From positions 1 to 34,419 of the forward strand of contig JAFXHA010000015.1 of assembly GCA_017536635.1 (NCBI GenBank): DNA of 34,419 bases, read 5' to 3'. Of this stretch, positions 24,840-32,835 are shown in pieces. Below the pieces are notes generated by a model. It was not told the origin of the DNA. It saw only the letters and a program-made list of their open reading frames with translations, and did no database searches. How positions within the stretch are numbered: position 1 is the first letter of the stretch; the number at the start of each line of letters is the position of its first letter. The stretch comes from Clostridia bacterium. Its GTDB lineage: Bacteria; Bacillota; Clostridia; Oscillospirales; CAG-272. A program made the position numbers and the translations under genes.

Positions 24840-26432
24840 ATGCGTGAGAAATATAAATACGAAAAATTCGAGATCCGCAAGGATAAGATCGGAATAAAGT
24901 GGAAGATGTACGCGATAATCGTGCTTTTTATAGCCGCCGCGCTTATATTTATCTGGTTTTTCCAAATAAGGATGCTTAATTATTTTTATCAGAACATACG
25001 TTTCAGAGATCTTGAGCATTCGGAAGAAAGAATTACGGAAGCACTCGGCGATAATGCCTTTACCTCTTTTATGGTCGCTAAATGTGCCGACGAGCATTCG
25101 GTTTCAGTATGGGTGCTCGGTATAGACGAAGCGAACGGCACAAAGAAGGCATCGTTTATCGCGATGTCCGAGGATGTGCGCGAGGAGAGAATACCGTTTC
25201 TTTCCGAAAAGATAGAGGCTCTTTATTCAGAGGCTTTGGAGCGAGACGGAGAATGCGTCGCGCTTATGAGTCAGGAGCAGTTTGAATCCAACAGCTTTGA
25301 GCTTGCTCCTATTGACGAGGGTAACGGAAGAAGATATCCCGTGGTAATGCAGGGAGATATCGGCAAGCTCTGCGCCATCAGCACGAATATCGTCGAGCTC
25401 GATGGCAGGGAATATATCATCGTTCAGCTCGCAAGCATGACACCTCTCGAATCGGTGGCAGATACGCTGAGATACCAGTTTACCTGTATCGGTATCGTTA
25501 TGGGAATTATGGCTATCGCGCTCTCGACTCTGCTTTCCAAATTCATAACCAAGCCCTTTGTGAAAATGAACGAGGCGGCAAAGCATCTTGCCGAGGGTAA
25601 ATACGATATCGACTTTTCGGGCAAGGGATACCGAGAGATAAACGAGCTCGGAGATACACTCAATTTCGCTTCTACCGAGCTTGCTAAGACCGATAAGTTC
25701 CAAAAGGAGCTTATTTCAAACGTGTCGCACGATCTCAAAACTCCTCTGACTATGATAAAGGGATACAGCGAGATGATGCGTGATATTCCGGGCGAGAATA
25801 CACCCGAAAACGTTCAGGTTATCATAGACGAAACTACACGTCTGTCCGAGCTTGTTAACGATATGCTCGACCTTTCCAAAATAAAATCGGGAACGAGAAA
25901 GCCCGAGATCAGCGAGTTCAGCCTGACTCAGACGGTAAACGATACGCTTACCCGTTATGAAAAGCTCGTGATGCAGGACGGATACAAAATAGAATTTGAG
26001 TTCGACGGCAATGCCGAAATACGCGCTGACCGAGGAATGATACTTCAGGTAGTATATAATCTTGTAAACAACGCCGTAAACTATGTCGGCGAGGATAAGA
26101 CGGTCATCGTAAAGCAGACTATGACCGATAGTACGGTAAGAATAAGTGTTACCGATAACGGAGAGGGGATCGCTCCCGACGAGCTTCCTCTCGTGTGGGA
26201 CAGATACTATAAGGTCGATAAGGTGCATAAGCGCGCTACGGTCGGCACGGGAATCGGACTTTCGATAGTAAAGGAGATACTTGGCGTTCATAACGCTTCG
26301 TACGGCGTTGAATCTGCAGTGGGTCGCGGTTCTACGTTCTGGTTTGAGGTAGAGCTTGCCAATAAGCCGATAGATACGTCGGCACCGATAATCGATGCGG
26401 AATACGATAATGATGACAGCGAGGAAATATGA
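24840..26432 (+). CDS. membrane sensor histidine kinase (HAMP, HisKA, HATPase)
   Basis: A 530-residue kinase. TM1 is at ~24-42 and TM2 at ~214-236, bounding an extracytoplasmic sensor of ~165 residues with no recognisable ligand motif. HAMP spans ~237-285 (KPFVKMNEAAKHLAEGKYD). The phospho-acceptor is His297 (SNVSHDLKTPLTMIKGYSE). The ATPase carries the N box LVNNAVNY (~408-415), G1 DNGEGI (439-444), G2 VGTGIGLSI (~468-476) and an F-W-F-E end. It phosphorylates the response regulator encoded just upstream. Ribosome binding site GGAAAGGAGG. Its last 4 bases overlap the next gene. Confidence 0.95.
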   Translation: MREKYKYEKFEIRKDKIGIKWKMYAIIVLFIAAALIFIWFFQIRMLNYFYQNIRFRDLEHSEERITEALGDNAFTSFMVAKCADEHSVSVWVLGIDEANGTKKASFIAMSEDVREERIPFLSEKIEALYSEALERDGECVALMSQEQFESNSFELAPIDEGNGRRYPVVMQGDIGKLCAISTNIVELDGREYIIVQLASMTPLESVADTLRYQFTCIGIVMGIMAIALSTLLSKFITKPFVKMNEAAKHLAEGKYDIDFSGKGYREINELGDTLNFASTELAKTDKFQKELISNVSHDLKTPLTMIKGYSEMMRDIPGENTPENVQVIIDETTRLSELVNDMLDLSKIKSGTRKPEISEFSLTQTVNDTLTRYEKLVMQDGYKIEFEFDGNAEIRADRGMILQVVYNLVNNAVNYVGEDKTVIVKQTMTDSTVRISVTDNGEGIAPDELPLVWDRYYKVDKVHKRATVGTGIGLSIVKEILGVHNASYGVESAVGRGSTFWFEVELANKPIDTSAPIIDAEYDNDDSEEI

Positions 26433-27292
26433 AATTTTCATTGGACAGTAATATTATAGGAGCGTTGAGATGCCCGCATTGTAAGGGGAATCTTTCGCTC
26501 ACGGAAAACGGCTGCGCATCTTTGGTGTGCGACGGCGCAAAGAGACATTGCTTTGATATCTCGTCAAGCGGATACGTCAATTTTGCTTCTCCCGCTCAGA
26601 GTAAGGGCGGAGATTCTCCCGAGGCGGTAAAGGCGCGCGAGGAGTTTTTGAGCCTCGGATTTTACGAGCCGATAAGAGAAGCGGTATATCAGACTGCGTC
26701 TGAATATGCCGAGGGCGGCTTGCTTGTCGACGCAGGCTGCGGCGAGGGGTATTATTCACAGAGGATGAGCGAGCGCTTTTACGTCTTTGGCGCGGACATA
26801 TCGAAAAGTGCTGTCAATACCGCAGCCAAGCGCGCAAAGCGCGAGGGCGCGGACAAGGTGTTTTATTCGGTAGCGAGCGTTTTTGAGCTTCCGGTAAAGG
26901 ACGGCGCCGCAAGCGTTGTTACAAACATTTTCGCACCCTGCGTTGAGGCGGAGTATAAAAGAATACTTTCCGATAACGGAGTGCTCATTGCCGTGTACGC
27001 GGGCGAGGAGCATCTTATGGGGCTCAAGGAAGCTCTGTACGACAGCGTTCGCAAGAATCAGGAGCGCGCGGATATGCCTGCCGATATGGAGCGTATAGCC
27101 GAAAAGCGTGTATGCTTTGATATAAAGCTCGACGGAGCTGACAATATAAAAAGGCTGTTTGCTATGACGCCGTATTATTGGCGTACGTCAAGTGCTGACG
27201 CGCAAAGGCTTTATGACCTTGATAGCCTTAGCACCAAGGTCGATGTCATTATCGCAGTCTATAAAAGACGTGATGGAAAGGAAATGCTATGA
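26429..27292 (+). CDS. rlmA: RlmA-type 23S rRNA (guanine-N1) methyltransferase
   Basis: A 287-residue SAM-dependent methyltransferase. The N-terminal zinc finger has C15-x2-C18 and then C34 and H40, followed by CFDISSSGYVNFA, equivalent to the HxFDxAKEGYVNL signature of RlmA (E. coli m1G745; Gram-positive relatives modify G748). SAM motif I is VDAGCGEGYY at 100-109. A C-terminal FAMTPYYWRTS segment is also typical of the family. The spacing between the last two zinc ligands (C-x5-H) is two longer than in the E. coli enzyme. It overlaps the kinase gene by 4 bases (ATGA) and the next gene by 4, so the three are translationally coupled. Confidence 0.93.
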   Translation: MKFSLDSNIIGALRCPHCKGNLSLTENGCASLVCDGAKRHCFDISSSGYVNFASPAQSKGGDSPEAVKAREEFLSLGFYEPIREAVYQTASEYAEGGLLVDAGCGEGYYSQRMSERFYVFGADISKSAVNTAAKRAKREGADKVFYSVASVFELPVKDGAASVVTNIFAPCVEAEYKRILSDNGVLIAVYAGEEHLMGLKEALYDSVRKNQERADMPADMERIAEKRVCFDIKLDGADNIKRLFAMTPYYWRTSSADAQRLYDLDSLSTKVDVIIAVYKRRDGKEML

Positions 27293-27915
27293 AGATCTCA
27301 CTTGTAATACCCATGTATAATGAAAGCAGTATAATCGAGGCGACCGCGAGGGAGCTCTCGGATTATATGAGCAAAAATTTTGATTCCTATGAGATACTTT
27401 TCTCTAACGACGGCTCAAAGGACGACTGTGCCGAGAAGTGCGCGGCACTCGGACTTCCCAACGTTCGTGTCGTCGGATACGAGAATAATCGCGGAAAAGG
27501 TTGCGCCGTCCGAGAGGGAATAATGCAGGCGCAGGGAGATATAATAATGTTCACAGACGCCGACCTCGCGTACGGAACCGACGTTATCAAAAGATATTAC
27601 GATAAGTTTGCCGAGCTTCCCGAGACCGATATGCTTATCGGCTCACGCAACATTTCTGCAGACGGCTACGAGGGATATACGCTTTTGCGTAAGATAATGT
27701 CCAAGGTATACATAAAGGTGCTCTGCATCGTAGGCGGATTCAAGCTTTCGGATTCTCAGTGCGGCTGTAAGGCGTTCCGCCACGATACCGCCAAGGAGAT
27801 ATTTTCAAAATGCACGGTCGACGGCTTTGCCTTTGATTTTGAGGTCATACTGTTTGCCACAAAGCTTGGTAAAAAGATAGACGAGATACCCGTAAAGATA
27901 ATCAATCACAGATAA
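27289..27915 (+). CDS. GT2 glycosyltransferase (dolichol-phosphate mannosyltransferase-like), cut short by an in-frame TAA
   Basis: A 208-residue family 2 glycosyltransferase: PMYNES at 8-13, NDGSKD at 40-45, NRGKGCAV at 67-74, D-A-D at 90-92, and SDSQCGCKAFR further on. This set is typical of DPM1/polyprenyl-phosphate sugar transferases that load a lipid carrier at the membrane. No C-terminal membrane helices. The frame stops at TAA 27913-27915 right after IINHR. The same frame then continues for 27 codons (27916-27999) as SKVNALRDTFRMLRDLIKI..., the usual tail after the family's NHRDSKV. A nonsense change or a sequence error has therefore removed the tail. All catalytic residues lie before it. 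ATGA overlap with rlmA. Confidence 0.88.
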   Translation: MKISLVIPMYNESSIIEATARELSDYMSKNFDSYEILFSNDGSKDDCAEKCAALGLPNVRVVGYENNRGKGCAVREGIMQAQGDIIMFTDADLAYGTDVIKRYYDKFAELPETDMLIGSRNISADGYEGYTLLRKIMSKVYIKVLCIVGGFKLSDSQCGCKAFRHDTAKEIFSKCTVDGFAFDFEVILFATKLGKKIDEIPVKIINHR

Positions 27916-28004
27916 TCCAAGGTCAACGCCCTGCGCGATACCTTCAGAATGCTCCGCGACCTTATAAAAATAAAAAAGCGCGTTAAAAACGCAAAATAAT
28001 AAAA

Positions 28005-28042
28005 AACGCCGTTAGCTCAAACGAGCTAACGGCGTTGATTTT
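28005..28042. terminator. bidirectional terminator between the glycosyltransferase and NhaC genes
   Basis: A perfect 14-bp stem AACGCCGTTAGCTC (28005-28018), loop AAAC, and its complement (28023-28036). T-rich sequence follows on the plus strand and TTTTTT on the minus strand. Confidence 0.88.
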
Positions 28043-28045
28043 TAT

Positions 28046-29713
28046 TTATGCCTTTTTGTCGGCCTTCTTGGTTATCATCTTAATTACGAACAAGGTCGCA
28101 ACGGTGAGGACGATTCCGAGAGGGAGACAAATGAATGCGTTCTTTACGAATCCTGAAACGATGAACATTACAAAGGAGATAGCCGCAACCGTGATAGCGT
28201 AGGGCATCTGAGTCGTAACGTGGTTGAGGTGGTTGCACTGACCGCCCGCGGAGGACATGATGGTCGTGTCCGAGATGGGAGAGCAGTGGTCGCCGCAAAC
28301 TGCACCTGCAAGACAAGCCGACATACCGATGACCATAAGCGGATCGGTAGGCGCGAATATTGCGGTAACGATCGGGATAAGAATTCCGAACGTACCCCAA
28401 GACGTTCCGGTCGCAAATGCGAGTACGCAAGCAACAACGAATATGATAGCGGGCAAGAATGCGCCAAGCGCCTCAGCCTGTCCCTGCATAAGATCACCGA
28501 CGAAGTATTTAGCTCCGAGGGCAGAGGTCATATTCTTAAGTGCGGTAGCAAAGGTAAGGATAAGGATCGCGGGTACCATTGCGACAAAGCCCTGAGGTAC
28601 GCATTCCATAGATTCCTTGAAATCAATGACCTTGCGGCAAAGCATATAGATAACGATAAGAACAAGAGATACAAGACCGCCCCAAGGAAGCGCAACCGTT
28701 GCATCGGTTTTGGCAAATGCGTCCATAATGCTTGCGCCGTCCATGATTCCGCCAACGTAAACGAGAGCGAAAATGCAGCTTACGATAAGAACTACGATGG
28801 GGAGAATAAGGTCGATGATTCTGCCCTTGGACGAGGGCGTTACCTCAACGGATTCATTCTTTTCACCGCTTGTGTAAAGGTCGCCGTTCTCAATAGCGTT
28901 CTGCTCGTGGATTCTCATAGAGCCGTAGTCAAACTTCATAAGCACGATTGCTACGATAAATACGAGAGTGAGTATCGAATAGAAGTTGTAGGGAATAGCC
29001 TTGATAAAGAGCGCGAAGCCTTCGCCTTCCTCAGCATAGCTTGCAACCGCAGCCGCCCAGCTCGATACGGGAGCGATCATACAAATCGGCGCAGCCGTAG
29101 CGTCGATAAGGTAAGAGAGCTTTGCACGCGATATCTTCTTGCTGTCGGTAACGGGGCGCATAACAGAGCCGACCGTAAGACAGTTGAAATAGTCGTCAAC
29201 GAATATAAGTACGCCGAGAACGAATGTAGCAAGCTGCGCGCCTACTCTGGATTTGATGTGTGTCTGTGCCCATTTACCGAAAGCGGCGGATCCGCCTGCC
29301 TTGTTAATGATAGCAACGATGATTCCGAGCTCAACAAGGAATATAAAGATTCCCGCGCTTCCCGAAACTGCCGAGATAAGACCGTCGTTGATGATCGCGT
29401 CGAGTGTTCCGGTAAAGGAAAAATCGGAATAGAGGATCGCACCTGAAAGGATACCGATAAAGAGCGAGCTGTAAACCTCCTTGGTTATCAGCGCGAGTCC
29501 TATCGCGATAACGGGGGGAAGAAGCGCCCAAAGGGAACCGATAACTTGTCCTTCGGAACAGGTCTCGCAAGCTTCACCGTCAATAAGTCCGGTTGCGGCG
29601 CAATCGGGACAGTCAAGAGTATTGGAAGCGCCTCCCGATATGAAAGCGAATACGAGGAGTCCGATGATCACCACGGCGGCGATCGCAAGAGTTATTTTCT
29701 TGGATTTAGTCAT
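28046..29713 (-). CDS. nhaC: NhaC-family Na+/H+ antiporter with an N-terminal CxxC-x10-CxxC module
   Basis: A 555-residue polytopic transporter with about 12 helices. Family landmarks are LIFVDDYFNCLTVGSVMRP, APVSSWAAAVASY, ATGTSWGTFGILIPI and GAVCGDHCSPISDTTIMSSA, as in NhaC antiporters that exchange sodium (or organic substrates) for protons. Between helix 1 (ITLAIAAVVIIGLLVFAFI) and helix 2 lies DCPDCAATGLIDGEACETC, with cysteines 35, 38, 49 and 52. This looks like a small zinc ribbon or DnaJ-type CxxC pair and is not part of standard NhaC. The ribosome binding site is AGGAGG and a perfect -10 promoter is upstream. Substrate is inferred only from family. Confidence 0.92.
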   Translation of the reverse strand: MTKSKKITLAIAAVVIIGLLVFAFISGGASNTLDCPDCAATGLIDGEACETCSEGQVIGSLWALLPPVIAIGLALITKEVYSSLFIGILSGAILYSDFSFTGTLDAIINDGLISAVSGSAGIFIFLVELGIIVAIINKAGGSAAFGKWAQTHIKSRVGAQLATFVLGVLIFVDDYFNCLTVGSVMRPVTDSKKISRAKLSYLIDATAAPICMIAPVSSWAAAVASYAEEGEGFALFIKAIPYNFYSILTLVFIVAIVLMKFDYGSMRIHEQNAIENGDLYTSGEKNESVEVTPSSKGRIIDLILPIVVLIVSCIFALVYVGGIMDGASIMDAFAKTDATVALPWGGLVSLVLIVIYMLCRKVIDFKESMECVPQGFVAMVPAILILTFATALKNMTSALGAKYFVGDLMQGQAEALGAFLPAIIFVVACVLAFATGTSWGTFGILIPIVTAIFAPTDPLMVIGMSACLAGAVCGDHCSPISDTTIMSSAGGQCNHLNHVTTQMPYAITVAAISFVMFIVSGFVKNAFICLPLGIVLTVATLFVIKMITKKADKKA

Positions 29714-29789
29714 AAAAACCTCCTAAAATATTTAAAAGCTGGGGAAATACCCCTTTCCAAGAATTTTCGCTTTTATTAAATATAAAGTC

Positions 29790-29818
29790 ATTATATCATA
29801 CCGATTTTTATTTTTCAA
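29790..29818 (-). promoter_or_regulatory. strong sigma-A promoter for nhaC
   Basis: Minus strand: TTGAAA (29818-29813), 17 bp, TATAAT (29795-29790), with TG one base before the -10. About 75 bp before the start codon. Confidence 0.75.
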
Positions 29819-29845
29819 TACTTTTGTAATACTTTTATAAAAAAA

Positions 29846-29880
29846 TAACGCCGATTCGGTCGATTTTTGACCGAATCGGC
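29846..29880 (-). terminator. terminator of the 29892-30377 gene
   Basis: A perfect 12-bp stem GCCGATTCGGTC/GACCGAATCGGC (29850-29861 with 29869-29880). On the minus strand it is followed by GTTATTTTTTTAT. Confidence 0.85.
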
Positions 29881-29891
29881 ATAATATATAT

Positions 29892-30377
29892 TTATTTTCT
29901 CGCTCCAACACGTTTTTTACTGCCTTTTTTTGAAGAAAAAGACAGATTTGCGGCGATGATTGAGCCCAAAATCGCTAAAAGAATGTAGAGAACGCAGAGA
30001 ATAGCCTTTATCGGAGCTCCAAATGTTGCGTCAGCTCCAAGCTTTAAAACGAAAGATGCAAATTTAAGTAAAAGCATAAGAGTTACAGAGCTGACAACAC
30101 CGCATACAAGCGGAGCCCGATGAGATAATTTGTAGGATACGATCCCGCTTAAAATATATGATACGGCAGGAATAGCGATCCCGAATACCGATATCAGCAT
30201 GTCGGGATCCTCCCGTGATAGAGCCACAAGTGAGCATATTGCCGTCAGTATCAGAGCAACCGCCGTGCTGACGGCTCCGCTGATAATAGAGCAGGCGAGC
30301 GCTCTTACAAGTGTAGCGTCTGATGCAACCTCGCTTGATCCGACCTTTCGGCGCGCTCCTTTTTGATGTCTTTCCAT
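29892..30377 (-). CDS. four-helix small membrane protein (TIGR04086-like)
   Basis: A 161-residue protein with a basic N-terminus and four predicted helices (LACSIISGAVSTAVALILTAI; ISVFGIAIPAVSYILSGIV; PLVCGVVSSVTLMLLLKFAS; AILCVLYILLAILGSIIAANL), then a very basic tail (KKGSKKRVGARK). Size, helix count and the Ile/Ser/Gly-rich first helix pair recall the uncharacterised TIGR04086/YrzE-like family of sporulating Firmicutes. I give this family only as a likely one. GGAGG lies 11 bases before ATG. It is a monocistronic unit with its own terminator. Confidence 0.8.
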   Translation of the reverse strand: MERHQKGARRKVGSSEVASDATLVRALACSIISGAVSTAVALILTAICSLVALSREDPDMLISVFGIAIPAVSYILSGIVSYKLSHRAPLVCGVVSSVTLMLLLKFASFVLKLGADATFGAPIKAILCVLYILLAILGSIIAANLSFSSKKGSKKRVGARK

Positions 30378-30510
30378 TGCGAATTTTCCTCCAATTTTTT
30401 TGAAATTTCTCTTTTTGCTAAACTATATGTCCAATTTTACATAAAAAGAATAATTTTCAGAAAAAAAGGTTATCTTAACAAAAAGTTAACAAAGTAAAGC
30501 TTCAACAGAG

Positions 30511-30549
30511 TTGAAAAAAGGAAATGAAAGTGGTATAATATGATATAAT
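30511..30549 (+). promoter_or_regulatory. strong sigma-A promoter of the carboxyltransferase operon
   Basis: TTGAAA (30511-30516), 17 bp, TGG-TATAAT (-10 at 30534-30539). A second TATAAT is at 30544-30549. The leader is about 85 nt, with GGGAGG at 30615-30620. Confidence 0.8.
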
Positions 30550-30630
30550 CGGGAGAATGTGGATTTTTACCGATTTTGATAATTTATTAGTCAATTATTC
30601 TCGAAAAAATATACGGGAGGTAACAAACAA

Positions 30631-32007
30631 ATGATGCAAAATGACGAAAAAGCATACGGTGCGTCTGTAAGCAAAATGCTGTCTGTTTTTGACGCAGGCA
30701 CCTTCGTCGAGCTCGGCGCGTATACCAAGCGTTACGGCACGGCAGAGGATTACGAGGGCGTTGTGTGCGGCTACGGAGCTGTGAACGGAGCGCTTACCTT
30801 TGCGTTCGTTCAGGATAGTGAAAGAACCAAGGGCGCGTTTGGCGACAGACAGGCAAAAAAGATAGCCGATATGTATGCGCTCGCAGTAAAAAACGGAGCG
30901 CCTGTAATAGGCGTATTCGACAGCGCGGGAGCGGTTATATTTGACGGAGCCTCGGCGCTCGCGGCGTACGGAAAGCTGATGAAGACGGTTTCCGACGCAT
31001 CGGGTATCATTCCTCAGATCGCGATCGTCGACGGTATCTGCGGAGGAAGCTCGGCAGTAGTAGCTTCTATGTTCGATTTCGTCGTTACTATAAACGATAA
31101 GTCCAAGCTTTTCGTAAATTCACCCTTTATCGTAGGTGCAGAGAAGGGCAAGTCCGAATACGCGGCGGCAGCGGGAATTTCCGCATACTCCGCAGAGAGC
31201 GAGGACGACGCGCTCGCTTACCTTAAGGATCTTCTGATGCTTCTTCCCGCTAACAATACGGAAAAGACTTATCTTGAAACTCCCGACGATCTTAACCGTA
31301 CGCTTGGTACGACCGACGGTGGAATCGAGCTTGTCAAAGCGATAGCCGACAGCGGATGCTTCGTAAGAGTTTATGAAAAATATACGGAAAATATGATATT
31401 CGGATTCGCGTCTCTCGGCGGTATCGCAACGGGAATCATCGCTTCTAACCCCGAAAAGAAGGGAATTCTTGATATACGCTCCGCAAGAGCGGCGGCAAAG
31501 CTTATCGCGTTCTGCGATGCTTTTGGAATTCCCACGCTTACACTCGTTGACTGCGAGGGACTTGAGGTGAGCGGCGAGGCTGAGGACAACGCATACGCAA
31601 GCGAGCTTGCAAAGCTTGCATGCGCTTATTCGACCTCGGATAACGCTAAGGTTACCGTAGTGCTCGGCAAGGCGTATGGCGCAGGCTTTACGCTTCTTGG
31701 CTCAAAGGCGCTCGGCGCTGATATGGTATACGCGCTCCCCGAGGCGTGCATCAGCGTGCTTTCGCCCGAGGCATCGGTAGCGTTCGTCTGGAACTCCAAG
31801 ATCGGTGTCGACGGTAAGTCGCGCGCAGAGCTTGAGACCGAGTGGAAAGAAAAATGCGCATCGGCTGCCGAGGCTGCAGATGCAGGTGAGATAGACGATA
31901 TTATCGAAATGTCCGAGCTTCGTAAGAGGATCTGCTCGGCACTTCAGATGCTCTCGGCAAAAGCGTGTGGCACACCTTCGCGCCGCCACGCTAATATGCC
32001 TCTTTGA
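30631..32007 (+). CDS. acyl-CoA carboxyltransferase (12S / MmdA / PccB-like), divergent
   Basis: A 458-residue protein with two crotonase-like carboxyltransferase halves. N-half: DYEGVVCGYGAVNG, PVIGVFDSAGAVIFDGASAL, then GICGGSSAVVASMFDF (135-150), equivalent to GPCAGGAVYSPAMTDF. C-half: FGFASLGGIATGIIASNP, LIAFCDAFGIPTLTLVD, then GKAYGAGFTLLGSKALGADM (346-365), equivalent to RKAYGGAYxxMxSKxLGAD. Enzymes of this family move a carboxyl group between biotin and propionyl/methylmalonyl- or glutaconyl-CoA. It is shorter than usual (~510), and both oxyanion loops differ (GGSS for AGGA, GAGF for GGAY), so acceptor and activity are uncertain. It is first of the operon and ATGATG starts are adjacent. 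Confidence 0.88.
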   Translation: MMQNDEKAYGASVSKMLSVFDAGTFVELGAYTKRYGTAEDYEGVVCGYGAVNGALTFAFVQDSERTKGAFGDRQAKKIADMYALAVKNGAPVIGVFDSAGAVIFDGASALAAYGKLMKTVSDASGIIPQIAIVDGICGGSSAVVASMFDFVVTINDKSKLFVNSPFIVGAEKGKSEYAAAAGISAYSAESEDDALAYLKDLLMLLPANNTEKTYLETPDDLNRTLGTTDGGIELVKAIADSGCFVRVYEKYTENMIFGFASLGGIATGIIASNPEKKGILDIRSARAAAKLIAFCDAFGIPTLTLVDCEGLEVSGEAEDNAYASELAKLACAYSTSDNAKVTVVLGKAYGAGFTLLGSKALGADMVYALPEACISVLSPEASVAFVWNSKIGVDGKSRAELETEWKEKCASAAEAADAGEIDDIIEMSELRKRICSALQMLSAKACGTPSRRHANMPL

Positions 32008-32024
32008 GCTGGGAGGACGGAAAA

Positions 32025-32366
32025 ATGGCTAATATAGAGGCTTTTCTTGCCGAACACGGACTTTGGACGTTGGTCGGATTGGCAATAATTTTTATGGTCC
32101 TCGCTATAATTCGCCTGTTGATCTCGATCTCCAAGAGCTTTTCGGGAGATAAGAGCACGGCACAGGTGAAAGCGACGGACACGGTAGCAGCTCCCGCAGC
32201 AACGACAGAGGTTGCATCTACCGCCGCAAGCGACGATACTGTAATCGCGGCGATCATTACGGCGGCAATAGCGGCGTATATGGTAGAGCAGGGCGTATCT
32301 CAGAACGGATTCAGAGTAGTCTCCTTCAGACGCGTACCCAACGGACGCGCTTGGAACAACAAATAA
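32025..32366 (+). CDS. OadG/MmdD-like small membrane subunit
   Basis: A 113-residue protein: one N-terminal membrane helix (~14-35, TLVGLAIIFMVLAIIRLLIS), an Ala/Thr-rich linker, then a conserved end VIAAIITAAIAAYM...GFRVVSFRRV...AWNNK. This layout and the FR/IRR-W end match the gamma/delta subunits (OadG, MmdD, GcdD) that hold sodium-pumping decarboxylase complexes together at the membrane. ATG 32025 follows GGGAGG with 8-base spacing. An in-frame TTG at 32004 inside the previous gene is rejected. The gene starts 17 bases after the 12S-like gene. Confidence 0.85.
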   Translation: MANIEAFLAEHGLWTLVGLAIIFMVLAIIRLLISISKSFSGDKSTAQVKATDTVAAPAATTEVASTAASDDTVIAAIITAAIAAYMVEQGVSQNGFRVVSFRRVPNGRAWNNK

Positions 32367-32404
32367 TCGATAATGATCTCTATGAAAGGATAAGGATAAA
32401 AATT

Positions 32405-32824
32405 ATGAAAACATTCAGCATCACTATAAACGGAGTAAATTACATCGCACAGGTAGAGGAGATCGCAAACGGCGCGGCTCCCACCGTAGTAGCAGCACCC
32501 GCAGCAGCACCTGCTCCTGCAGCAGCACCCGCACCCGCAGCAGCACCCGCACCCGCGGCAGCACCCGCACCCGCGGCAGCACCCGCTCCCGCAGTAGGCG
32601 GAACGGCAGGCGCAGTAAGCGTCAGAGCTCCTATGCCCGGTAACATTCTCAAGGTAAACTGCAAGGTCGGTGCAACCATTTCAAAGGGCGACGTTCTCGT
32701 AGTCCTTGAGGCAATGAAGATGGAGAATGATATCTGCGCACCCCAGGACGGCGTTGTTGCAAGCGTAGAGGTATCGCAGGGAATGAGCGTTGAGACCGAC
32801 GCGGTTCTCGTTACCTTGAACTGA
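32405..32824 (+). CDS. biotin carboxyl carrier protein (1.3S-like)
   Basis: A 139-residue protein. N-terminal KTFSITINGVNYIAQVEEI (the usual start of 1.3S-type carriers), an Ala-Pro linker at ~25-63, and a biotinyl domain with V-R-A-P-M-P-G-N at 73-80 and E-A-M-K-M-E-N at 102-108. Lys105 is the biotinylation site. It carries the carboxyl group between the 12S-like and 5S-like subunits. ATG 32405 is chosen over an in-frame start at 32351 because relatives begin M-K-x-F/Y and GGATAAGGA lies just upstream. The spacing from the OadG-like gene is 38 bp. Confidence 0.95.
   Translation: MKTFSITINGVNYIAQVEEIANGAAPTVVAAPAAAPAPAAAPAPAAAPAPAAAPAPAAAPAPAVGGTAGAVSVRAPMPGNILKVNCKVGATISKGDVLVVLEAMKMENDICAPQDGVVASVEVSQGMSVETDAVLVTLN
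32484..32595 (+). repeat. 18-bp coding tandem repeat in the carrier-protein linker
   Basis: About five copies of an 18-bp unit (GCAGCACCCGCACCCGCG with wobble changes) encode A-A-P-A-P-A. The Ala-Pro linker is a flexible arm for the biotinyl domain. The near-identical units suggest expansion by slippage. Confidence 0.85.
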
Positions 32825-32835
32825 AGGAGATAAAT

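Noticed and set aside
27913-27915. TAA reassigned as a sense codon (alternative genetic code)
   Set aside because: TAA is the normal stop of many genes here (for example 319-321, 675-677, 1610-1612). The internal TAA is isolated, so a mutation or error is simpler.
28220-29446. Plus-strand open frame of about 400 codons inside nhaC
   Set aside because: Composition is Arg/Asp/Asn-rich with no domain. It is antisense to a clear transporter gene.
32484-32595. Short direct repeats that could suggest a CRISPR-like or VNTR array
   Set aside because: Repeats are contiguous 18-bp coding units without spacers and encode an Ala-Pro linker.
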